DNA from: Xiphias gladius | Taxonomy: Eukaryota > Chordata > Actinopteri > Istiophoriformes > Xiphiidae | Assembly (NCBI RefSeq): GCF_016859285.1 | Contig: NC_053413.1 | Span: 13,315,001 to 13,379,000, forward strand | Reading direction: 5' to 3' | DNA length: 64,000 nt | Made by a program: the position numbers and the translations under genes | Notes under the pieces: generated by a model | The model's input: only the letters and a program-made list of their open reading frames with translations | The model's database searches: none | Told to the model about the DNA's origin: nothing | Shown here: piece by piece, positions 36,901-49,400 of the stretch | Layout: the number at the start of each line of letters is the position of its first letter | How positions within the stretch are numbered: the stretch's first letter is position 1

Positions 36901-37761
36901 AACATCTAGTTTCACTAGTAGCCATAAAAACACAATACTGTACATGCCTAATTCTTTTGGCGAAAAAATTCCTGTTAAAATCATTGTGCCTTTCAGATTT
37001 CAATTCAAATTCAAGGTGCATGTTTGCATTTCTCTTGTAAACTATGAAATATGGCTATCAATTAAACAAAGTAAAGCAGAGCAAATAAAAAAGGAAAGAA
37101 AAATCTTGGTCTTCTAACGTACCAGCACTGGATGTTGCCTCATGCAACTACGCTCTTGACCTTCTGTGCGTGCAGTAATGATAATAATTAGAACAAATTG
37201 AGTGCTATGATTCAGTCGGACACAGGGGTGTAATGTGAACGTCTCCCACTGAGGGGAGACACACTGACCCCGCCACAAAGATATCCTCTTCTCTCGGCTG
37301 GACGTTGAAATTGACAAGAAATTCTTCTTGACATTGATATGTGGGAAGATGGCACAGATCATGTGTTGCACCGTTGATGTTTACATGTGTGATGAGACCC
37401 TCGTCGTGGACCGGCTAAGAGATGGCAGACCTTCCTCGTCCCATTGCTTGACATTCTGAAGGTTATGTACATAAAGGCTGAACTCTTTTGGCGTGGACGG
37501 TGCCAGCACACATTCATTTGATCTGTAAGACATAATGGATTTTCACTTGAAAAAAATAAACCCTAATGTTTCTGCATTAAAAGTCTGTAAACTTTGCTAC
37601 TGAGGGAGACAGGAAAAAAATGTACAAGTTGTTCTCTACGTGCACACAAAGTTAAGTCTTAAACCAGAGCTAAAACGATTCACACGTCATAAACAAACTT
37701 TGAAATAAATGAGAAAGAAAATGTGAGGATTGAAATAGGAACTCACTGTTCTTGAGAGGAA
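34000..37761 (-). other. mbnl1: Probable mbnl1 3'UTR
   Basis: After the mbnl1 stop at 37,762 there are 3.7 kb of AT-rich sequence without any gene. An AATAAA on the minus strand lies at 34,011-34,016, and other A-rich candidate signals occur near 35,050 and 36,660. Vertebrate MBNL1 has a long 3'UTR, so this assignment is likely, but the true poly(A) site is not fixed by the sequence alone. Confidence 0.45.
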
Positions 37762-37818
37762 CTACATTTGAGTCAAGTACTTGTGACTACTCAGATGATC
37801 TGCAGATATTATTGGAAT
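37762..37818 (-). CDS. mbnl1: mbnl1 last coding exon
   Basis: After CTACCCCCAG it encodes [18 protein letters not shown] and TAG. Human MBNL1 ends IPIISAEHLTSHKYVTQM, so 14 of 18 residues match. The exon was found by translating the minus strand; it is too short to stand out otherwise. Confidence 0.92.
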   Translation of the reverse strand: MPIISADHLSSHKYLTQM

Positions 37819-38897
37819 CTGGGGGTAGAAAACAGACAAGGATCAAATGAAGCACCGAAAAATGCTCAAAGTGGACGTTGGCCGGCAAAATAAACACAGG
37901 TCAATACATTTTTAACCACATCCTCTCGCATTAAGATGAGTTCATTGCTGAAAAAGGATGAAGATGGCACGATAGAACAAGCAATTTGGCTACAGTTTGG
38001 CACAATTCATTCAGATGTGACATGTCAATAAGAATCAACAGACACTTCTGGACAGCAGGGAGGGGAAGATGAGGATTGAAGGGAAGGGAAGGATGAGGTG
38101 GGCAGAGGGAAACTGTCAGTGAGGTGGCTCCCCCATGCAAATCTAAGTGCTCCATGTTGTTGACCTGCACACCTCAATAAAATGCAGAAAACTGGTTCTG
38201 GATCAGGAATAACACGAAGATGCATCCAAAACTTGCATAAATCCTTTCACCAGTATGATGAAACTGTGCAATGTAGCTAACTGCTTACAAAATCCCTTCA
38301 GCAGAACTGAAATCAAAGTTTCACAAATCTTCTGACAGACTGATTTTAGAACTTTTCTGACTTTAATAATGAGTATGTCCAGCTTTTAAACACAAGGAAC
38401 ATGGTAAAGCTTTGCTTTACGTGCTGGAAGCAGCAGCAGAAAAAGGAAAAAAAAAAAAAAAAAAGCCAAGCACCAAAGGGCACAGATAGCGACTGTTGCA
38501 CAAGCTGTGCGAATGGCTCAAAAAAATGTGAAAAAAAACTACCTCATACATACCAATTGCATGTATTCGTTGGTAGTCAACTTTGATAAGGAAGAGTCCT
38601 CAAAATGGGAAAGGACAAAAATCGAGGTTACAATGAGGACACACATTAAATGCAATACAGCATAATTCTCCAGAAAGACAGTTAATCTAAGAAATGTATA
38701 AAACTAAATTACGGTGATTATAGTTAAAATGGATACAAAATGTTTTAAAACTTGTTACAGTGTGATATTATGATATGTGTACACATGTTGGACTCTGGTG
38801 TAGGCCAACAAGAGGGAGTACCGCCTTCTACCCAACCCACCCCTCGCTGTAAGACACAAGCATCCCCAGATCGCCCATGTGCATTGAAATACAGAGA

Positions 38898-38949
<52 letters not shown>

Positions 38950-41900
38950 AGATGGTAGAGGTGCAAACCTGATTGGTGGAGGCAGTTGCGAAGGGAACGC
39001 TTGTGGCAGATGTGGTGGCTGCAGACACAGTGGCTGGAGTACCACCGTGCATCATGGGAACTTTTTTGGAGGGAAAATCATGTAAGCAAAAATACACAGA
39101 GGAGCGGTGTAGCCACATACACACCAGGCAAATGAGGGAAGGAGAGCAAAAGGGAGGGAGTCAAGGAGGGATTCGATTTAACTGGTTCCCTTTCTCCCCT
39201 CTGCTGACGCTGATAAGAGGTCTTGTGATCTGCCAACTTGATGTGACACAGTGTAGCTGTTGCAGCAGCATCTTACTTCCACATTTGTCTGTATTTTGAG
39301 AACTTCAACAACCAAAACTGCACTTTCTTGGTTGATACCAGATGAGAGCTAACTTTAAAGACTTCTACAAAAAATAGCATATACATAAAAGTGCCGTCAC
39401 ATGAGTCTTACGAATAGAGTCTTTATGGCAGAGGAGGTAAGGGGGAAGGTTATAATTGAACTCCCTCAGTTTTTTAATGTTTTTTAAAAGGGGTTTCAAT
39501 AAGTGTCAGGCTTCACCAGCCAAAAGCAAAGTTTAGAACAGCAATTCAAGCAATATACAGTAGGGGTCCACAGAGAAATGACTAAAGTAAAGGTCAGTTC
39601 AACTGATAGGAGGAACAGCTGTCACAGAGGTAATATACCACATTTGAATTGCACAAAATTTGTCTTTCCTTATGTGGACTCTTGCATAAGCTTCACATCA
39701 CACAAAGTGTCCCCACGCAACCGAAACAGGGACACTCAGGTCACTAAAATCTTCTCTAAAAATCACAAAGAAGCTATGAATACAATACAGTAAATTTCAC
39801 GGGATGGTAAAATTTAATGATGCGTGAGTCACAGACATGAGGTTACAGATAACTGAAGAAGGAAAGCTGGAACCTACCAACGCTGGCTGCAGGTGTCATG
39901 CACAAAATTGAGCCTGCCCATCATGCAGTGCAACAGGAAGTGGATTGGATACGGAAGAGAAATCAAAACAGCCCATCACAAGGTTCGTTAGAGTGAGGGG
40001 AGAGATAAGGTGGGAAAAAAGGTTAATATCTCTTGGACACAGTCATCAGTGATTGGAAAAGGCGAAGTGCTGAACTCATCATGAGGAAATCTGTTAATCA
40101 AATGAGAGTCTGATTCTAAACTTTTGTCTGAAGTGTAATGTATATGAATGTGTAATACACAGAGTGACAGTGCGCTTGTGATTGTAACTATCAAGTATTA
40201 AACACTATATACACACTCTAGACAGAAGGGAGAGCAACAGCAGATGTGTACAGAAGCCAGACTGCAGCCTGCTGTTTATTGCCTAATCGAGTTGTAATAT
40301 ACCATTCATCGATCCATCCAGCCCCATTCATCCCAGCCCAAGCCAAAGTCCCAGCCATGGTATCTCATCCAAACGTGAGTGATCACACCGTGGACACTTT
40401 AATCTAACAAAGTAGTAAAAAAGTCCTATCCTTTTCTCTTACAAACGTCCATGCCTTCCTCAATGTACTAGAAAGAGCAGGTAGCTATGTGGAGTTATAT
40501 TAAAGCAATTAGTAGGAAGAAAGACATTCTAATCTGTTCTCAACACCTAGTGGCCATGCAATGCCATAGAAAGCATAATGCACAAATTTGTTAACGCATT
40601 TTTAGCTTTTAAACTGCACTGAGATATTCACGTTCAACCCTCACTGGTCAAAAATAAAATCTAGAGGTTTTATGTTTGACTATCTTTGTACTTTTCCTCT
40701 ATCTGAGGAAAACAAAGTTCAAAAATAGTCCACAACTGAACTGTGCTGTACTGCAGTCTACCACTTTGCCCATCCCCAGCCAAGCAGGAGCCAGATTAGA
40801 TTTATCCAGGCCTCCTCTGGGTGGTCAGAGCACTAGCGGTGGTTGCTTTTGGAGCCATACCTGATGGGAGGAAAGCAGCCTGTTGCTGAAACTGCATGTT
40901 GGCCAGGGCCTGTTGGTACTGGAGCATGCCGGTGTTAAATATGGCAGAGGCCCCGTTGGCCTTCTCCAGGGCCGCCCGCTTTGGCAGGGGAGCCATGACA
41001 CTAGGGGCGATGCCCTGCCCGGCCAGACGGAGGAAGGTCAGTGAGAAACAAAATAAAACACAGAGATAGAAAGAGAGAGAGGTGCGTGGAAAAGACAGAG
41101 AGAGGGTGTGTCGGAGAGAGGCAAAAAAGAAAACAAAAAAGGTACATACGTTAGGGGACATCGTAGGAACAGTATCACAACATCCTTGTGTGTACAACAA
41201 CAACAATATCATCATATCATCAGTAGCAAGCAAGCAGCAGTCTGACACAAGTACTACACAAGCAGGAGCATGGTGCCTACTGGAGCTACTGGCTAACAAG
41301 CATTCATGTATTCATTATTTTATCAGGAAGCGTAACTTGGATTTATTAACTTTGTACTCCTAAGGCTGACTAAATGCAACATAAGCAAGCATTAACTATT
41401 AAAACAATAAGGCTGCTAACAAGAGGTGGAACAGGTAGGAAGCACAGAGAAAGGGAGGCTGCACTGCTTGCTCCATGATAAACTGTGTAAGCCATGTTTA
41501 AGTGATGGTTCACTCTCAGACAAATGTCAAAAAATGGTCTCAGGCCAAGGGACATGAGTCAGATGTTGAAAAATATATTTTTCCGGTGTCAATATTTACA
41601 ACACAAAATGCTCAGCATGTGGATTTTATCTTGGCATGAGGCCATTCTTGAGGTCTGAATATCCGTGACAAGATTTGATGATGGAGTGAACTATCATTTG
41701 AACTGCAATCATCTGTTATGGTGGGATCACTCTTGAATGGTTTTAAAGACTGTTCCTCTTAGCCCCACCCTTATCCATCTGACATGCACTAGCAACACAG
41801 ACACGCACACATTTGATTGAGCTGCTCCACAACACTGACCACTGACTTGGACGTAAGACTGAAGCCATGCCACCGTTATAGAAGCGCTCTACTTTCCTGG

Positions 41901-44900
41901 CTCTCACTGACTTTTGTTAATAAGCAACAGGTGATAAATTGATTGTGGCTCCTCATCACAAATTCTACTTGTGAATTCGTGTTTGAGGTGATTTCTATGT
42001 GAAGAAAGTTGTTTGGTGTTGGATGAGATCTAAGCCCCTGAAAGCCACAATCATTTTATCACAGGCAATAATGACAGATCAACAGGAGGAAAAAACAGAC
42101 ATTGCACTGAGACAACGACAACAAAAATAGCTAGGTATCTTTGGTTAAAACACTGCTCTACAACAAAGCCACATGCCAAGCTAAAAGGTGAAAGGTCATA
42201 GTACCAGGTCAAAGGCTGCGTCGAGGGGTCGCTTCAGTGATTTGACAGCCGACTGAGTCTTAATTAGCAGGCAGCGAGCACATGATGGCAATGGGCCAAT
42301 GGGGTTCAAGCGCATTAACATAAACCAGCAAGCAGAGGTGCATCATGGGGGCAGCAGTGCAGTTTGGGTATAGGTGAGAAAAAACAAAAACAAATAAAAA
42401 AACAAATCATTGGAATGCAATATACAAGGGGATAACAGGACTAAGGCATGCACAGTGTGGACACTAGCTCTACTGCTCAACAGTTAAATGATCATCAATA
42501 ATCAACGATAACTACTAATCTACATTAGTTATTGTCACACAAAGATGGATGAATATCGCAATGACAAAATGATTCAATCATTACTTTAAGTGGGTCTGAG
42601 TATTGGACAGAAAATATGGGAGCACAAATGATGAGTTTCTGTTTCACTGTGCACATCATAGTCAGTGTCACATTACAGTGATTCACCCCGAGCTCTCTGC
42701 CTCGCTACGTCAATAACAGCATGAAGAGAACACTGTGATCAAGTGTGGCTGTACTATTATTCACAGGTGCTGTTACTGTGAGACAGGACTGACAGCACAA
42801 TGAATCCTTTTTATTAATGTCAAGAGGAAGAGAAGTAATAGATAGGAAGCACAGAAACAATGGAGTCACAAATAAGACCAGGGCACCAGAGAGAGAAAGA
42901 GAGAGGAACTGACTCTCTGCTTGTGGTCTGGGATGAGATGAACAAGGAACGAGACAATCGCTTTGTTACACAAGGAAGATTACTGACGGCAATAATGATG
43001 GTTACAACATAGGTACAATTGTCCGATCCTTCTTCATATCATCCAGTTCTGAGGAAACTTTACCCAAACCCAACATGCAGACCTTTAAAACTTGACCTGG
43101 CAAAAGCAGAACTAAAAAGCTACATAATGCCAACCAGGACGATGAGAACGTTCAAACAAGACTTTGAATATAAGCCACAAAACATATTCCGTACTGGGTG
43201 ATTTAGTTTAGTCAAAACTTTCTCAGTATTGCTCCTTAGCCCGTCATGTACGTGTGAATGAGTGTGACCGTGCTTGTACAGACTGCTCACCATGGCCGCG
43301 GCGGCTGTGGCCTGGTTCACCTGGTGCTGAGCAGCCTTAATTTTGGCCTGCAGATGGGCCGGCGGGTGGAAGTACTTGCACTTTTCCCGGGAGCAGCGAC
43401 CCTTGATGTAGTCCATGCACACGGTGACGGTGTTGTCGTTTGTGTCGATCATGGTACTGTCTGCGGGGTGGGCGAAGCGACAGTCGTTCTCCCCCCGGGA
43501 GCAGTTGCCCCTCTGATACTCCCGACACACCTGGAGAGAAGGTGAGAGGAGAGAAATAATGAAAAGGTTTTAACCCACAAATTCAACACAGTATTTGGAT
43601 ACAGCTCAAGAATAGTTCAATATAAAGCATTTCCCAGCTTTGCGTAGTTGTTTCTTTATGCAGAATATATCAAGTATGACTCATCAAGCTTTCATTTTGT
43701 CATTACAGAGGGAGTATATTTACCAAAATGCATAAAACTTAAAAATGCATGAGACCTGCAGTCCAATAAATAGATCAAAATGCTTTACAAGATCACATTC
43801 TTCTTGCTGTGTGAAAGCAAATGCTAAGCGTTCCTCTACGCAATATCCTGTCACACCAAGCACAAGATCTATACAGATATACAGTATACAGTGTACTTAC
43901 TGTTGACCAAGAACTGTTAAGTGTATAGTTTCTGTTTGGTCGTGGATGGATATTACACTGAGGAAGGTAACAGCGATGATAAAACTTCTGTGCTTTAACA
44001 AAATAAACACATAATCTCATGATAAAGTTTCTTCTATGTGAAGAACTGATACGTGTTTGTTGGAGTGTGAGGCTAAGACACTTTTATAAGTCTGTATGTG
44101 AGACACCAGAGGGCAGCACCTTCATCATGAACGCATGGGCATTACATAGCTGCTATTTCGCCGTGCTTCTCTGCTCTGAGTGTGTCAGCAGTGTTCGGTT
44201 GAACTTGGACAATAAAGTTGCATTTATATTTCACTTTTCGCTTCTCCTGATGGGATTTAAAAGAGGAAATCCACACATAATAAAGATGCTCAAAACTGCG
44301 TCATAATGTTGTACCTTGCATTTGTGGGTTCATCTTGTTGTTTTGTGACATATATATATTTTTAAACATAAAAGATACTATGAGGCAAAATAATACTGAG
44401 ATATTTTCCACATTACCACTGCAGAAATGACCAAGTTTAATTTTGATGGAGGTATTTCAGAATCAGAGAGCAAAGGCTTGTAACTGTAAATGCCATGCTA
44501 GATGAGGAAGACCAAGTTATTTCTCTGCTGACAGGAGCCACGACGGACCAGGATGCAAGGCTGCTGCCACAAATGCTATGGTTTGAGCAGGGGTTACGGT
44601 TCTGAGTTTGTCTTGACTAGAAAGAACGTGTTCCTTTGCTGTTGCTATTTTATTATTTGTGCTTTGGAAATCATTCCCACAGTCTCCAGTCAAATAAATA
44701 TTCAACAAGTCCAGGCTCATCGCTGGTGCTTGTCAGATGGCCTTTTGTGAAATGCACTGTGTGAAAGCACAAACTGTACTGGAGCTAGATGAGGTAAATT
44801 AAGTGAAAGTAGGTTTGTCAAAAAAGCAAACATCTCTTAATAACGAAACAACTCTTGGAATTCACTCGACATTGAAAGCCGATGAAATATAACAGTTTAT

Positions 44901-46384
44901 GTAACTCTGACGGTTTTATTTTTAATTTTCTTTTAATTAGCTTCCATTTTGGATAATGGTACTTGCTATTAATATTACAATTCAGTTTCAGAAACATTTT
45001 GGGCAAATCCAATATAGGGTGCTTTTATTCTTATGCTCGATAAACCACTTGTTGACAGCAGTTGTCTTGTTTATAGGCTCATTATCATACTGGGCGACTC
45101 CACTCCCACTAAGAAAGAAACACAACATGATGTAGACTTTATTAGAGATGTCCCAGGAAACCTTTGGGAGGAGTGAATTGATTCTGTGCCACATAATACA
45201 TCCTTGGCCAAAAAACAAAAATGTTAAGAAAACTAGCTTCTGTCCCTCAGTCTGTCTGTTACCTCAAGTCTGTCTGTTCTCAGCAGCTTCTGGGCTGCAG
45301 CAGCAGCAGCATTGGGGACTTGGCTGACGGTGGGGCTGGAGGCCATGAGGACAGGGGTGCTGGGCAGGATCTCTTGGGGCATCAGGCCCGGTGACACAGG
45401 GCTCAGGTAGGGATTAAAGGCCGCGGCTGCGACTGCTGCTGCTGCACTGGCGTTGGTGGCCAGGCCTGGTGTCACCGAGAACATGGGCTGGAAATAAAAA
45501 TAAAGGGAGACAAATGAAACAACTGTGGATAAAATCGGCGAAAAACCACAAACGGTCAGCTTGTTGTAGGGGAAAAGAGAGGTACTGACGGAAAAAGACT
45601 GAAAGAGCCGCGCAGACAGTGAAGGAGCTGTATATGTGGGAGCTTTTACATGTATTTGGTCTCACCGTGGGCAGTAGCTGTGGTGTGTTCATACGTGTGT
45701 GTCCTCTCACCATAGGTGGTAGCTGCGTGCCGGGCATCATGGCGTTGGCGAGCTGCATCTGTTGGGCCAGCATGGCCATGTTCTTCTGCTGGATCAGGTT
45801 GTTCCTGCCATTGATCTCCAGCTGGGTCTTTAGGTGGGGTGGAGGGTGCAGATACTTGCAGTTCTCCCTGGAACAACGGCCCTGAAGGAGGAATGCAGAA
45901 GTGACAAACAGAGTGAGAATGACGCATATACTGGAGGTGTGGCTGCATTCCCATGGAAATGTGGATCTGTACAATTTATGCACATATATATGTTGAAAAA
46001 AAAAAAGGGTAACATTTTTCTGGAAGTGACCCAGACAGAATTTTCACTGGCTAATGCTAAATGTTAGTTGGTCATGTTGGTCAAATTTTACTTGTGCTCT
46101 ATCAGAATTTCAGCAGGTTTTTACAGTTTTTATGAACTGGGTTGTGATCCTTCAATGCCGACTCATTTAAAAATAATTTTTTTTTCGTGGTTTCTATTTC
46201 CACCTTTATCATGTTCACTATTAAAATACCAATAAGTTTGTGCAATGAGAGCATGGTACCTTGTTTATAGCTAGCTCAACGTCAGACACTCCAATTCACA
46301 TTAGGTCTGGGCTGAGTCTGGCACTAATTGTTAACAGCTTGCTATTTCTGTCAGTTCCAGCAGGGACATGGGTACGTGTGTGTG

Positions 46385-46424
<40 letters not shown>

Positions 46425-49400
46425 AGCCCCAGGAGGTCATGACTGACACTGTGGTGCTGTTGTCCAGACATCCAGCTTAGCTACACGTCTAACTGAAACT
46501 ATAAATACTGTCTACTCATATGATCCGTATATATTGTATCAGCAGTCATCCGGAGGTCACGCTTCACAGCCTGCCAATAATTATCTAAGACAGGGATCCC
46601 TTTTTGCAGCCTGCTGTGAGTATCCAATTATACCTACAGTCCTGAGAGGAGGAGTGTAGGAAGAAGTCTGACACTTACATTTTCACACAAGCAAGAATGA
46701 ATCCTCATTAATACATGCGCATTGGGGTTGTGTTTGCATAACAGGTGGCAGATACACATCATGCAAACATAAGAGAGATGGACACACAAACATGTCCATG
46801 GTTTAGGAAGGATGTACATTTACTTCCAGCCCTGGGGCACAGCTGAGCTGACTGTGGCAGCCTGTGCTTTCCCTTGCTGACAGAGCTGTCCCCACTGGGA
46901 TTCAGCTCTATACTCTGTCATGACTTCATTCCCCTCTCTGATCTCCCTCACTTTGACTGACACTGGAGCACCAGACAGGTGCAAGGGAGAGAGGGGGTCT
47001 AAGGAACAGGGAGGGGGGCACTTAAATGGCAGGGAGGGCTCTTTAAGATATTTTGCATTGTCCACTTGTCTGAAGTTGCTATCTCAAGTTCTCATTGGAT
47101 CTCCTTTTAAAATTATTTCAGATTGTGTTGCACAAGGCAGTTGACAGCAATACAGAACGCTGTGGTGCGCGATTACAGCCATGTCTCCTCTATTCTATGT
47201 CCCTGTTATCTTTCGTAATGCCTCAATAAATGAAGGGAGCACATGGACGAGAAGTTTGGCAGTGGTCTGTTTCCATATAAAATCTCTGGTGGAGGGCTAA
47301 CTGACATAAGATATTACATATCGGGACATCTGTCTGCCTTACTTTTAAATTCTAGTAGACATCTACTGTATGTACTGGTTGTCATTTTTAAGTTTTCAAT
47401 CGATACCAAACAAATAGATGAAAATGTGCATAAAGTGAGGCATACGGTATTTTTTTTCCAAAAAAATGTCTGGATTTAATAACCAGTCCCAGTTTGTGTA
47501 ATGCAACTTCATAACTTCACCCTGCCGAGTTAAAGACCTTCTGTAATCGCAAAAGACTGACAAGGTTGTACGACGACCATGGATTCATACGCTGAGCTGG
47601 CATTACTAAGAATTCTGACACTGACAACGCTGAGAGGTGTGTGCATGGGCGAGCGTGTCATGCAGTGTGTGAGACGAGAGGAGCTGAAATCAGGTTCTAA
47701 TAGCACTCATCCGGAGAGTGACAATGGCATGCAATGAGGGGAGGGTGAGAGTGTGCGGGGGGGCTGGTTGCAAAGGCACGGAGGATCACATTGCTTTCAC
47801 CCCATATGACCCCGACTGTTGACCGCTGGCTTCACAACTGCAGCAGTGTATACATGTATGTGCATGTGTTAAGGTGGGAGGGCAATGTTTGAATAAGAAA
47901 CGTGGTTTATGAACTTAGCGAACTTCGTTTGCATTCCTGCCGAATCATTCAAAGAAAAAGGCATCAACTATCACCGGCAGCCATTTTGAATAAAAATACA
48001 GGTCCCAGAGGAGGAAACGTCAGGCTCTGTGAGTGGAAGAGAAAGAGAGAGAGAGAGTCATAGTGACGCTCTTGCGAGGCTGCGTCAGGGAAATTTTAGA
48101 AGTTGCAAAATAAGTAATTAGTGTGGGTCATCACATGCAGGGGGGCCATAGAGTATTGGAGATGCAGACAGACAGAGGGGAGGAGGAGAAAGATGCTCCC
48201 CCTCACATCATGTTTGTGGCTGTTATTGTGACATCAGCGGCCTTGAGGAGCAGCTAGAGACGGTGTCCACGGCAACAGAGCAGCCAGTCACTCCTGCTCT
48301 AACAGTGCTGTGATGCCTGGAATTTTTCTGATCTGATCACTGGCAGATACAGGAACTCAGCAAAGAAAATACTACAGCTAGAGCCCACCCTGCAGCCACA
48401 ACTAGTCCAAGAGTCCAGCCATTGCCACCCCTCTGTCCTGTGTCCTTGGCTGTTTTGTATCTGATTCTCCAGATGAATGATACAGATATCATCTATTGCA
48501 TGTATTAACACTGAACGGCTCTTGTGTCTCCATGGAGGAAACAGAGAATTACATTGGCTTGTTCGTCCGACAAAATTTAAAGGTTTAATTATGCAAATAA
48601 AAAAAACAGATGTGCTATGGAGACCCATAGAAGGCTCCAAATCACATTTTTCATGGCACTGTGAGAAAATACCTGACGTCTGATCAGTGAATAAAATGAT
48701 TCGTCAATGTTCTGTGCTTATGCTAGAAATTATGAAAAGAACGAAGTGAGCAGCTTCAGAATGATTCATCCACGTCATTAGTTGATTCCCCAGAGTCAGT
48801 GCAGATTCGTGAGTGGAAAGTAGCTACATATTTGTCTTCATCAAGGTGAATTTCAGGAATGTTTTTTCTAGTCAAAGCAATAAAGCAGATATCATTTTTT
48901 TTGCTTGTGTTTCAGATTACATACCTTGAGACTTACAGCAAGCATATTATGACAAGAAATCCTGACCATATTGTTTTATCAAGGGCCACAATTCCAAAAT
49001 GACAAAACTAAAAGATATTATAATATTAAAATATAATACTACTAAGACATTTCCTGTTGCTACATAAAAATGTCTGGAAATATGTGCAAATTGCAAAATG
49101 ACCAAAGAGGTAATTGATAGTCTGTTTAAACTACAGTACAATACAAATTACTGGATAAATTAATAAATATCCAATTGATCTCATTTTGTAAAATATTTTT
49201 AATAACTGTAGATAACAGAATTGTGGATGATAGACAATTATTTTTTGATGAAACTGAATTATTATCAAGCCCAGTTTCTTTTAAGATACAATAAGATAAT
49301 GTCTTGTTTTACTGCCAGGTCAATGGTAAAGTCAACCCTGTTTTTGTCAACATGCTCCTGCTGCTCTACTGAACTTTCCCTGCTTCCTTTAAGTTCAGTT

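Noticed and set aside
37931..38225. Extra mbnl1 alternative exon between the 92-nt exon and the last exon
   Set aside because: A stretch after GTGTGCAG reads [17 protein letters not shown] and has a GACAG end, but the acceptor lacks a pyrimidine tract, no GT donor follows cleanly, and I know no homologous peptide.
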